Source: an uncultured Clostridia bacterium (GTDB taxonomy: Bacteria; Bacillota; Clostridia; Oscillospirales; Acutalibacteraceae). Taken from it: a stretch of DNA of 47,066 bases. The position numbers were made by a program, and so were the translations under genes. The notes beneath the pieces are model-generated. The model had not been told where the DNA came from and searched no databases. It worked only from the letters and a program-made list of their open reading frames with translations. The DNA lies in the NCBI GenBank assembly GCA_944384905.1, contig CALWVE010000022.1:1-47066 (forward strand), written 5' to 3'. Position 1 is the stretch's first letter; every line of letters begins with the position of its first letter. Positions 41,023 to 47,066 of the stretch are shown here, piece by piece.

Positions 41023-42594
41023 TTATGTACGCAAGCGGAACGTTTTGGGGGCAAACCGATAAACCAAAATAGAAGCTACAATCGAATACAAGATACAGAA
41101 CACGATACAGGCGACGCCGAACACCAAAATCGGCATTTTAAGATTCATCATACCGTAGCACACAAAGTATGTGACGATCATCACCAAGCGGTATGTCCCG
41201 CTTTTCATCTCTGTTCCGGCGTTATAGGGCTGCAGCAAATAATAAATCGTGAGGTAATGGATCGAGAAAAACAGGCTCATGCAGAGAATCGAGATAAACA
41301 GGACCACATAATTGAGCGGATTTTCCGTACCGCCTGAAGCATACAGAATCAGCGAAAGCCCGGCTCCGATCACAATACCCGGAACGGCATTGATCTTCAT
41401 GATTTCCCGCAGACGAATCTGGAACAGCTTGAGCACAAATTTAGGCTGTTTATAAAACGAATACGTCAGCAGGCTGTGGTCACAGTTCATGAACAGGGCT
41501 TGCGTAAAGCCGGTGCCGCGGTTGATGGCATACATGATAAACACAAAATACGGCAGCCAGTTCAGTACCATCGTATTGGTATCAGCTTTCATATCCGGCA
41601 CAAGGTAGAGCGCCAGCAAAATACCGCAGATGATAAAGCAGCTGACAGAAGCAATCTTAACGGTAGATTTCCAAAGGATTTTCTGATGGCGTTTAATAAA
41701 CAGCTCGTTGAGATATTCAAAGCCTTTGCGTTTACTGGTAATAGAAGTATCGGTGGAAATCGCTTTTTCACTGGTCTTTTTCGCGGCCAGCTTGATTTCA
41801 TCCATCTGGTTGGTAATCTGAGAAAGCAGTTCCTGATTGATCTCGCGATAATAGCCAAAAGAAAGGATCTTTCGAGCGCTCAATAACCCGAGAGGGATAA
41901 ACACCAGCAGCAAAGACATGGATGCCCAAACCGGCAAAACGATCCCGACCGCGGGCAAAACATAGGCCAGCGCCAGGAAAATTCCGGCGAACAGCCACAA
42001 ATGCTTGCGAAGTTTATTTTCATTATGGACGTAGCCGCTTTTCTCGTAATCCCACAAAGAGTAAGCCGCATCGGTAAGTTTAACACCCGCCACACACAGC
42101 GGGATCAGCAGGCAGAACCAAAGCGGAACACCGCGCAGCAGGCCGAACAGAATAGAAAACGGCAAAAAGCCTACGATCACCTTGAAAATCGCATAGCCGT
42201 AATTGACAAGGGTGTACTCCCTCGCGTTCATCCGCATCAGAATCATCGCGTAATATTTATCGCGCGTGGGATTAAACAGACTGGTGTTCATAAAAGCACC
42301 GATCAAGGTAAGGAAAAACAGGATGTGCAGGAAGGCTTGATCGGCCGGCGCCTTTTCATAAAGCATGCCGATACCGCAGACCATAGTAAGAAAATACAGA
42401 AACTTGCCGATGAAAATCGAGATAACTTCCCAGATAACGGACAGCACATTTGCAAAAATTTTTAAGCCGCGAATCCGATACAGGGTGTTGGGCAGGATCT
42501 TTTTCAGCAAAGGAATCTGCTTAATGGAATACAAGATACCGTTTACGCGATAGGTATTTTTCAGCGAAAAGGAAATCCGCAGTGTTTTAAGCAT
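41023..42594 (-). CDS. ABC-2-type transporter membrane protein, unusual large form
   Basis: A 523-residue membrane protein with about twelve hydrophobic segments and a large cytoplasmic region in the middle (SQITNQMDEIKLAAKKTSEKAIS, about 255-290). It pairs with the ABC ATPase gene immediately upstream. The N-terminal part has YYAMILMRMNAREYTLVNYGYAI. No signature of a known exporter subfamily is evident. ATG 42594 is preferred because GGGAGGAAG precedes it. The start overlaps the ATPase stop by 8 bp. Substrate unknown; ABC-2 exporters in such XRE-linked operons often move peptides, lipids or drugs. Confidence 0.75.
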   Translation of the reverse strand: MLKTLRISFSLKNTYRVNGILYSIKQIPLLKKILPNTLYRIRGLKIFANVLSVIWEVISIFIGKFLYFLTMVCGIGMLYEKAPADQAFLHILFFLTLIGAFMNTSLFNPTRDKYYAMILMRMNAREYTLVNYGYAIFKVIVGFLPFSILFGLLRGVPLWFCLLIPLCVAGVKLTDAAYSLWDYEKSGYVHNENKLRKHLWLFAGIFLALAYVLPAVGIVLPVWASMSLLLVFIPLGLLSARKILSFGYYREINQELLSQITNQMDEIKLAAKKTSEKAISTDTSITSKRKGFEYLNELFIKRHQKILWKSTVKIASVSCFIICGILLALYLVPDMKADTNTMVLNWLPYFVFIMYAINRGTGFTQALFMNCDHSLLTYSFYKQPKFVLKLFQIRLREIMKINAVPGIVIGAGLSLILYASGGTENPLNYVVLFISILCMSLFFSIHYLTIYYLLQPYNAGTEMKSGTYRLVMIVTYFVCYGMMNLKMPILVFGVACIVFCILYSIVASILVYRFAPKTFRLRT

Positions 42595-43294
42595 GTTCTT
42601 CCTCCCGCAGCGCTGCAATAATCTTCTCTTTGAATTCCTGGTTATCCAAATTGGATTTTTCTACAACTTCCAGTTCTCCGTGGCTCAAAAGCACGATTTC
42701 GTCACATAAATCCAGCGCCAAATCCATGATATGGGTGGAAAAAATCGTAATCCGTCCTGCTTTCAGAGAACGCAGCAATTGTTTCATCTCTTCCGCTACC
42801 ACCACATCCAGCGAGGTGAGCGGTTCATCCAGCAGCAGAATATTGGGATGCGCAATGATATTGATGAGCATCTGCATTTTGTTCTTCATACCATGGGAAT
42901 AATCCTTAAGCAGTTTATCCCGGTCTTCGGGATCGATGCTCATGTAATCAAAATATTCATCCAAAGGTTTGGGATTCTGCACCGAAGCTTCGTTGATATC
43001 CATAAAGAATTTCAAAAACTCGCGGCCGGTAAGAAATTCCGGAACCGTAGGCGTAGAAAGCACATATCCGATATCTTCCGCCTTTACTTCGCGGCGGGTT
43101 CCGTTTTCTTCAAGATAAAAATTGCCTCCGTCCGCTTTCAGATCGCGGTTCAGGCAGTTAAACAGGGTCGTTTTGCCGGCGCCGTTGCGGCCCAAAAGAC
43201 CATAGATCTTCCCTTCTTCAAAAGTAAAATCAATATCCCGCAAAACCTCTTTTTTCTCAAAGCTTTTGGATAAATGTTCAATCGTAAATTTCAT
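42587..43294 (-). CDS. ABC transporter ATPase
   Basis: A 235-residue ABC subunit. Walker A is LLGRNGAGKTT (about 34-44), the signature is degenerate (YSHGMKNKMQM), Walker B is ILLLDEPLTSLD and the switch His is in FSTHIMD. The degenerate signature is frequent among ABC-2 exporters. The start at 43294 follows GGAGGAG and is preferred over the TTG 12 bp upstream. It lies 12 bp after the small membrane protein and overlaps the permease gene, making a four-gene unit with the XRE regulator. Confidence 0.9.
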   Translation of the reverse strand: MKFTIEHLSKSFEKKEVLRDIDFTFEEGKIYGLLGRNGAGKTTLFNCLNRDLKADGGNFYLEENGTRREVKAEDIGYVLSTPTVPEFLTGREFLKFFMDINEASVQNPKPLDEYFDYMSIDPEDRDKLLKDYSHGMKNKMQMLINIIAHPNILLLDEPLTSLDVVVAEEMKQLLRSLKAGRITIFSTHIMDLALDLCDEIVLLSHGELEVVEKSNLDNQEFKEKIIAALREEEHA

Positions 43295-43306
43295 AAGCTC
43301 CTCCAA

Positions 43307-43696
43307 TTACATTTTCTTCTCAATCCTATTGCTGACAAGAATCAGGATGACTGGCTGAACAGTAATAATTGCTCCGGTTACAATTGCAGGAATCAACAAA
43401 TCTAAGCAAATGAATGCCACTGTTGCCAAGCCCAAAAGGGTAAGGGTAATCATATTGGTTATATTTCCCGCTTTTTCCTTAATCGCAATATTGCGTTCAT
43501 CCATAACATGAATCTTATACTCTGTATCGTTTTTCATCATTTTACTATGCAAAATTTGCGTATGCGAAACAGAAAATATTGCGCTAAACAAAACCGCAAG
43601 GCCTATGTCCACCATTTTATTAAAATCTGTGAGAAAAATGATGAGCACGATACATAGCGAAACAATGTAACCTGCGTACCAAATTTTATTCTTCAT
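43307..43696 (-). CDS. Small four-helix membrane protein, DUF2178-like
   Basis: A 129-residue membrane protein with helices around 5-25, 28-45, 80-100 and 103-123, and a cytoplasmic loop carrying MDERNIAIKEKAG (about 66-78). The D-E-R-x-x-x-I-x-x-K-A motif is found in DUF2178 and similar proteins paired with an XRE regulator. It overlaps the XRE gene by 11 bp. Such proteins are thought to act as small accessory or anti-regulator components; the family call is from memory of this motif. It precedes the ABC ATPase gene. Confidence 0.65.
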   Translation of the reverse strand: MKNKIWYAGYIVSLCIVLIIFLTDFNKMVDIGLAVLFSAIFSVSHTQILHSKMMKNDTEYKIHVMDERNIAIKEKAGNITNMITLTLLGLATVAFICLDLLIPAIVTGAIITVQPVILILVSNRIEKKM

Positions 43697-43895
43697 CCGA
43701 ATCCTCCTCGTAGATAAAAATATCTTCGATACTCAGATCAAAATACCGGGCAATTTTGAAGGCCAGAATAATCGACGGATTGTACCGTCCGTTTTCCAGC
43801 GAACCGATCGTCTGCCGAGAAACAGACAACGCTTCGGCCAACTCCTCCTGTTTCATTCCCCGGCTTTTTCGAATCTCCTCCAAACGATTTTTCAT
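43686..43895 (-). CDS. XRE family helix-turn-helix regulator (short)
   Basis: A 69-residue protein made up almost wholly of the XRE HTH: NRLEEIRKSRGMKQEELAEALSVSRQTIGSLENGRYNPS, followed by a short acidic tail (EEDSDEE). It probably represses its own promoter, which lies 40 bp upstream and is flanked by a 10-bp inverted repeat. It is the first gene of the XRE-membrane protein-ABC unit. The overlap with the membrane protein gene indicates tight translational coupling. Confidence 0.9.
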   Translation of the reverse strand: MKNRLEEIRKSRGMKQEELAEALSVSRQTIGSLENGRYNPSIILAFKIARYFDLSIEDIFIYEEDSDEE

Positions 43896-43909
43896 CTCAC
43901 TCTCCTCCC

Positions 43910-43979
43910 AAATGGAAAGTTTACTTTACGCCTTCATTATAACTATACGAATTACCGATGTCAAGTGCGCTTTCCATTT
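43910..43979 (-). promoter_or_regulatory. Consensus promoter bracketed by a 10-bp inverted repeat
   Basis: Minus strand TTGACA (43959-43964), 17-bp spacer, TATAAT (43936-43941). AAATGGAAAG (43910-43919) and CTTTCCATTT (43970-43979) are perfect inverted repeats 50 bp apart, on either side of the promoter. A short AAAGT-TT-ACTTT palindrome lies next to the first. This fits autoregulation of the XRE gene. Confidence 0.7.
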
Positions 43980-44072
43980 CTTTTAATAAATTGGTAAAAT
44001 TCCGATGAGCCTGCCAAATTGCATGACAAACCTTCTTTCCTCACCCAATAAGATAGACGATCAAACACGACA

Positions 44073-44110
44073 ACAGGCCGTCATGTTTACACACGACAGC
44101 CTGTGTTTTT
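44073..44110. terminator. Hairpin between HAAS-type gene and XRE promoter
   Basis: ACAGGCCGTCATGT/ACACGACAGCCTGT stem (wobble pairs) with a TTAC loop. The T-run is stronger on the plus strand; on the minus strand it can end the HAAS-type membrane protein gene. Confidence 0.55.
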
Positions 44111-44112
44111 GA

Positions 44113-45204
44113 TTATTTCTTTGAAGACGCGCCGTAACGAAGCGTCTTATAGATAGTCGTACCAATTTCGAGCAGGGTAATGGCAACAATAAAGAAAAGC
44201 AGTCCGTTGGAAACCATCTCGGCGTTCCAATAGGTGAGGAATTTCGCTGCCGATTCCGCATTATCGCCCAACGCCAGCTGAATATCAGCGGTAAAATTCG
44301 GATTCCAAATCGGGAGAACCTTCAGTACAATGGCGCTCAATACAATTTGAATTGTTCCGCACACAATATTGCTGATCATAACCAGCTTACAATAAACACC
44401 AACAACCAGACGCAAAATCTCATCCACAAGGCCAATGAACAAACTGAGCACAAAAATCGGTAGAATAGTTCCCCATTGATCCAGATTGAAAATCGGTACT
44501 GTCGTCACCGTTTCGCCTTCGGTAAAAATTGCGGAGAAGAAATGAGGTGCAAAAATTAACAGGACACTAAAAATTACGATAAATACAATGCTCACAACGC
44601 TATCGCCGCGGCTGATAATTGCCTTTTTATCCGGTACAGGTTCCAAAAACTTCGGCGTCCATCTAAGCTCTACCACTCGCTTTTCTTCCGATAGTTTTTC
44701 CACCGACCATTTTTCCGCCTTCTTCATCTCGAGCTGAACTTTTTTCCGCTCCATAATGGCAAAAATTAAGGTAACCACACCAAAAGCAGACACACAGGAA
44801 AGCAATCCATTGGGAATTCCCGCAGCAAGTCCTTCTGCAATTGCGCGGATAATCGCGGGAGCAGCATTCTGCGAAGTGATGGCAGCCATTTGACTAAAAG
44901 CATTCACAAAGGAAACGATTAAAATCGGTACGGCAGCACAAATCAACACAACCTTGACAAACCACAAATAGGTTTCAAAATATTCCGGACCAATCAAATA
45001 TTGCTGGTCGTTCTGATATTGTTTTGCAAATTCAGCGGGATCGCCAAGCTGCGTCAGTACTTCTTCTACAGAGCCTTTATCCGCATACATATCGCTGATC
45101 AACTCTTCTAATTCCATGCGCACCTCATTCCGCTGCGCTTTAGGCAGGCGTCGAATCACCTGATAGATATATCGATCCATATAATCTTTTTCATTCGGCG
45201 TCAT
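44113..45204 (-). CDS. HAAS-domain (DUF1700-like) membrane protein
   Basis: A 363-residue membrane protein. The N-terminal 70 residues (MDRYIYQVIRRLPKAQRNEVRMELEELISDMYADKG, then EEVLTQLGDPAEFAKQY) match the HAAS signalling domain found fused to membrane regions or kinases. About six to seven helices follow in two groups (at 75-150 and 205-340). ATG 45204 gives MTPNEKDYMDRY and overlaps the PadR stop by 4 bp (ATGA). The PadR-HAAS pair is a common two-gene module in Bacillota that appears to sense envelope stress or antimicrobials. Function is otherwise unknown. Confidence 0.78.
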   Translation of the reverse strand: MTPNEKDYMDRYIYQVIRRLPKAQRNEVRMELEELISDMYADKGSVEEVLTQLGDPAEFAKQYQNDQQYLIGPEYFETYLWFVKVVLICAAVPILIVSFVNAFSQMAAITSQNAAPAIIRAIAEGLAAGIPNGLLSCVSAFGVVTLIFAIMERKKVQLEMKKAEKWSVEKLSEEKRVVELRWTPKFLEPVPDKKAIISRGDSVVSIVFIVIFSVLLIFAPHFFSAIFTEGETVTTVPIFNLDQWGTILPIFVLSLFIGLVDEILRLVVGVYCKLVMISNIVCGTIQIVLSAIVLKVLPIWNPNFTADIQLALGDNAESAAKFLTYWNAEMVSNGLLFFIVAITLLEIGTTIYKTLRYGASSKK

Positions 45205-45545
45205 GCTTCTTCCTCCCTTAACAACCGCTCCATTCCGGCGGATAAATTCTGCCAATAGGCCTTAAGCTGTTCATAGATCTGGGTTCCATATTCTGTGCGT
45301 TGATAATACTTTCTAGGTTTTGCGCTGCTGGTTTCCCATTTGCTTTCCAAAAGTCCTTGACTCTCCAGCCGGCGAAGCAGTGGATACAGCGTATTAGGAT
45401 CAATGGCAACGCCTTTTTCCTCCAAGATCTGTACTAACGCATATCCATACTTCGGCTCTTTCATTTGGCTAAGTACGCTGATTGTCAGTGTGCCTCTTCG
45501 AAGCTCCAAAAGTAAAGTAGACAAAAGATCCTTTTCTTCTCCCAT
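45201..45545 (-). CDS. PadR family transcriptional regulator
   Basis: A 114-residue winged-helix regulator. LLLELRRGTLTISVLSQMKEPKYGYALVQILEEKGVAIDPNTLYPLLRRLESQGLLESKWE is the full PadR DNA-binding domain with its YPLLRRLE recognition element. A short C-terminal dimerisation helix follows (YEQLKAYWQNLSAGMERLL). ATG 45545 has AGGAGG eight bases upstream; the GTG at 45554 overlaps that site. It likely controls its own promoter through two TATACTGTA repeats and is coupled to the HAAS membrane protein. Confidence 0.93.
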   Translation of the reverse strand: MGEEKDLLSTLLLELRRGTLTISVLSQMKEPKYGYALVQILEEKGVAIDPNTLYPLLRRLESQGLLESKWETSSAKPRKYYQRTEYGTQIYEQLKAYWQNLSAGMERLLREEEA

Positions 45546-45565
45546 CTGCGTCACCTCCTGTCGCC

Positions 45566-45595
45566 ATTATACTGTATTCTATACTGTATTGTCAA
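45566..45595 (-). promoter_or_regulatory. Consensus promoter with repeated PadR operator
   Basis: Minus strand TTGACA (45590-45595), 18-bp spacer, TATAAT (45566-45571). TATACTGTA on the plus strand occurs twice in the spacer region (45568-45576 and 45580-45588), 12 bp apart, overlapping -10 and spacer. Confidence 0.75.
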
Positions 45596-45809
45596 TATAA
45601 AAATAAAACACAATTCAAATTACATAATTAGTGTCAACAAGTTTGTTTGGATCGATTGACAGGATAAAACATGGAAACCAGCGACGTTTCTATAATTTCA
45701 TTCTGTAATCCTGATTCTTCTTTATATCCCACTTACTACATTGAACTTTTATGTCGGTATCCCAAACTACAATACAATACCTTGGAAAAATGAGTCTAAC
45801 AAAAAGAGC

Positions 45810-45843
45810 TAACTGACGAATCAAAATCAGTTAGCTCTCTTTT
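45810..45843. terminator. Terminator at the element boundary
   Basis: AGAGCTAACTGA/TCAGTTAGCTCT stem with a short loop and T run on both sides. Confidence 0.85.
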
Positions 45844-45859
45844 TATGAATAATGAAAAA

Positions 45860-46071
45860 GTGTTGCCAAATCGTTGCCACAGAGGGCCTTAACCTCTAAA
45901 AAGCCCAGTGATATCAGGCTTTTCCGGGCCTCTGAAATCATTCCCACTCTTTTACGATATTCTCCCACGCCCTATTTTCAGTTCATTTTCCTATCATTTC
46001 AGGCGTTTTTGAGGGCATTTTTCTATGTCGTATTTTATTTATCGTCCCTCGTGTTGCAAAAAGTGTTGCAA
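45860..46071. repeat. Cluster of GTTGC-type repeats, left side
   Basis: GTGTTGCCAAATCGTTGCCAC (45860-45880) and GTGTTGCAAAAAGTGTTGCAA (46051-46071) each contain tandem GTTGC units. Such direct repeats are typical arm-type binding sites for tyrosine recombinases. Confidence 0.55.
45898..45925 (+). terminator. Short hairpin within the att-like region
   Basis: AAAAGCC/GGCTTTT stem around an 11-base loop, followed by CC. Partly enclosed by CAGAGG/CCTCTG arms (45881-45886, 45930-45936). Confidence 0.4.
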
Positions 46072-46143
46072 TTACTGCAAAGAAATGATACCACACGGTT
46101 TTGAGGTTGGGTATGTAGAAATCGTTAATTCATTATAAACAAA

Positions 46144-46168
46144 AAGCCCGGTTTCGTCAACCGGACTT
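46144..46168 (-). terminator. Terminator of the MobC-like gene
   Basis: AAGCCCGGTT/AACCGGACTT stem with one mismatch and a five-base loop. On the minus strand the tail is TTTTT. Confidence 0.75.
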
Positions 46169-46173
46169 CATTG

Positions 46174-46503
46174 TTAGATAGCGCTCTTGATATATAGGTT
46201 ATCAATGATTTCTGCAATCAATTTTACATTCGCCATCAGTTCATCATCTACTGTTCCTCCGTTTTCAATTCGCTGTAATTCAGCCAACACCTCATTGAGT
46301 TTATCATAAACGGCTCTATGGACTTTACAGTTGCCTTTCACATAAATTGTGCGGTCAAGCAACTTGGAGGTAATGTAATCCTGCTTTGTCATTCCTGAAA
46401 GCTCTACAACAGTGTTGATCTGTTTGTCCTCTTCTGAAGAAACACGAAAGGCTATTGTTTTATCTCGAAACCTATTATGGGTATCACAGTTTTTAGCTGA
46501 CAT
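46174..46503 (-). CDS. Ribbon-helix-helix mobilization protein (MobC-like)
   Basis: A 109-residue protein. RDKTIAFRVSSEEDKQINTVVELSGMTKQDYITSKLLD (about 14-51) is an RHH-type DNA-binding segment as in relaxosome accessory proteins. A helical C-terminal half follows (CKVHRAVYDKLNEVLAELQRIEN). No relaxase gene is seen beyond it in this window. It has an excellent AAGGAGGAGG site. It is the last gene of the leftward mini-operon and ends at a terminator. The RHH assignment is firm; the mobilization role is inferred from similar genes on conjugative elements. Confidence 0.7.
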   Translation of the reverse strand: MSAKNCDTHNRFRDKTIAFRVSSEEDKQINTVVELSGMTKQDYITSKLLDRTIYVKGNCKVHRAVYDKLNEVLAELQRIENGGTVDDELMANVKLIAEIIDNLYIKSAI

Positions 46504-46507
46504 ATTT

Positions 46508-46597
46508 TTACCTCCTCCTTAGACTGTCAAGGTCATTTGCAATCGTCTTTTGGACTTCATCAAACAGATGTCCATAAATAACTGCGGTTTTATTCAG
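46508..46597 (-). pseudogene. Integrase-tail-like or coupled micro-ORF
   Basis: On the minus strand a frame ending at TAA 46508-46510 reads LNKTAVIYGHLFDEVQKTIANDLDSLRRR. It is not reached from any ATG, GTG or TTG; the frame opens only after a TGA at 46652-46654. IYGHLFDEVQ is very like the catalytic-tyrosine tail of tyrosine recombinases (Y-G/S-H-L/V). Its first plausible codon, CTG at 46597, overlaps the TGA of the 59-aa gene as CTGA, the geometry of coupled genes. Either it is the remaining 3' end of a degraded integrase or a very small translated peptide. Its final codons include the ribosome site of the MobC-like gene. Confidence 0.45.
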
Positions 46598-46773
46598 ATG
46601 TATTGCACGGTCATCTTTTTCGTTTGTGCTTTTGTAAATTTGATAAGGACATCATCTACTGCGTCCGTATATCTATCTTGCGCTATGAGATCGTTTTTGA
46701 GAGCAATAAGGGATTGTATAACCTGAGAGTATTCCTGCTCATCTAAATAGATATGGTAGTCTTTCTGTTTCAT
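46594..46773 (-). CDS. 59-aa mobile-element protein
   Basis: A small protein of 59 residues: KDYHIYLDEQEYSQVIQSLIALKNDLIAQDRYTDAVDDVLIKF, mainly helical and Gln/Asp-rich, with a C-terminal KKMTVQYI. Similar short proteins occur with mobilization genes on Clostridia conjugative elements, by recollection. ATG 46773 is chosen over the GTG at 46782 because AGGAGG lies exactly 8 bases upstream of the ATG. It is the first gene of a mini-operon, directly behind a TTGTTA-17-TATAGT promoter, with the micro-ORF overlapping its stop. Confidence 0.55.
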   Translation of the reverse strand: MKQKDYHIYLDEQEYSQVIQSLIALKNDLIAQDRYTDAVDDVLIKFTKAQTKKMTVQYI

Positions 46774-46797
46774 CTGTCGCACCTCCTGCCTAAGCTT

Positions 46798-46826
46798 ACT
46801 ATATAGGAACGCAATCTACTTAACAA
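46798..46826 (-). promoter_or_regulatory. Promoter of the mobile-element mini-operon
   Basis: Minus strand TTGTTA (46821-46826), 17-bp spacer, TATAGT (46798-46803), 25 bp before the ATG of the 59-aa gene. Confidence 0.6.
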
Positions 46827-46867
46827 GTATACGAAAGCTTCCGAAAATGTTATACGACAGACGAAAA

Positions 46868-46903
46868 AAGGACTCTGACCTTTTTTCGTCAGAGTCCTTT
46901 CAT
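46868..46903. terminator. Terminator upstream of mini-operon
   Basis: AAGGACTCTGA/TCAGAGTCCTT stem. An overlapping ACGAAAAAAG/CTTTTTTCGT pairing offers a competing structure. It probably ends a gene reading toward it from beyond the window edge. Confidence 0.75.
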
Positions 46904-46949
46904 TACTCATTGTTCAGCTTTACCACAAAGCCACTTATAACTATTCCAT

Positions 46950-46999
46950 CTGTTGCAAAACTTTTTTGTGCGTGATGTGTTGCAAAAGTGTTGCAAAAA
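46950..46999. repeat. Cluster of GTTGC-type repeats, right side
   Basis: TGTTGCAAAAC at 46951-46961, then GTGTTGCAAAAGTGTTGCAAAAA (46977-46999). The second is nearly the same as GTGTTGCAAAAAGTGTTGCAA at 46051-46071, differing by one A. Probable integrase arm sites on the other side of the mini-operon. DNA from 47000 to the end has no gene. Confidence 0.55.
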
Positions 47000-47066
47000 C
47001 GAATCGACGATTCAAGCTATACCCGCAAACCCGCATAAATACTGGCTTTTTAAGCACATCTCAGCC

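Larger units (their letters stand above)
45546..46139. other. Gene-free stretch, left edge of an integrative element
   Basis: Nearly 600 bp with no convincing gene between the PadR start and the terminator of the MobC-like gene. It holds the PadR promoter, a terminator (45810-45843), a second hairpin (45898-45925), and the repeat clusters GTGTTGCCAAATCGTTGCCAC (45860-45880) and GTGTTGC-type (46051-46071). The DNA between 45930 and 46050 is AT-rich and unassigned. It looks like an attachment region. Confidence 0.55.

Noticed and set aside
45640..45800. Possible tRNA or attachment-site RNA gene near the element edge
   Set aside because: No cloverleaf arms or T-loop GTTCGA-type sequence could be found.
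46868..46903. CRISPR-like repeat
   Set aside because: A single hairpin with T tail and no repeat-spacer periodicity; it is a terminator.

Overview
The window looks like a chromosomal stretch of an anaerobic, low-to-mid GC Bacillota of the class Clostridia, probably a gut Oscillospirales relative. This is inferred from protein content: an anaerobic sulfatase-maturase-type radical SAM enzyme, a class III fructose-1,6-bisphosphatase, a zinc-finger Clp ATPase, a SipW-type signal peptide, an ECF transporter core, and strong AGGAGG ribosome sites with consensus sigma-A promoters. I see no rRNA, tRNA or CRISPR array.

Layout. 1-0.6 kb: decayed end of a probable glycosidase gene between two terminator hairpins. 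0.6-8.9 kb: mostly small rightward units (GNAT acetyltransferase, radical SAM maturase, rpsT, a 46-aa membrane microprotein, a TIM-barrel isomerase, a membrane protein, a 58-aa lipoprotein, a SipW-type secreted protein), interrupted by leftward genes: a truncated voltage-sensor protein, a Gfo/Idh/MocA dehydrogenase and an F420 ligase-like protein. 8.9-22.5 kb: leftward housekeeping block. One probable ten-gene operon runs ruvC-ruvA-fbp-ruvB-rRNA methyltransferase-like-ecfA1-ecfA2-ecfT-truA-DUF5711-like. It is followed by cvpA-like-pgsA-clp behind a separate promoter. 22.6-26.2 kb: rightward GNAT plus aldo/keto reductase, inositol-monophosphatase family protein, and an exported unknown. 26.2-32.3 kb: leftward membrane and signalling genes (two zinc-ribbon membrane proteins, AI-2E family permease, CorC-like CBS protein, orphan KdpDE-like two-component pair).

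32.5-40.9 kb is a carbohydrate locus. Two TIM-barrel epimerases, a cytidine deaminase-like protein, a Gfo/Idh/MocA oxidoreductase, a UroD/MtaA-like protein and a GH38 alpha-mannosidase read leftward, with a divergent AraC regulator. The shared control region carries a 21-bp-phased direct repeat typical of AraC half-sites. 41.0-45.6 kb holds two self-regulated membrane modules: XRE regulator + small membrane protein + ABC transporter, and PadR regulator + HAAS-type membrane protein. Each sits behind a near-perfect promoter that overlaps or is bracketed by repeats.

45.8-47.07 kb is the edge or remnant of an integrative element. Clusters of GTGTTGCAA-type repeats flank a short leftward operon encoding a 59-aa protein, an integrase-tail-like or coupled micro-ORF, and a ribbon-helix-helix/MobC-like protein.

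Most interesting for follow-up: the unusual UroD/deaminase/epimerase/mannosidase pathway with its AraC operator, the stand-alone voltage-sensor fragment, the F420 ligase-like orphan, fbp inside ruvABC, the looping-type operator around the XRE promoter, and the micro-ORF with a CTG-overlapping-TGA arrangement in the mobile element.
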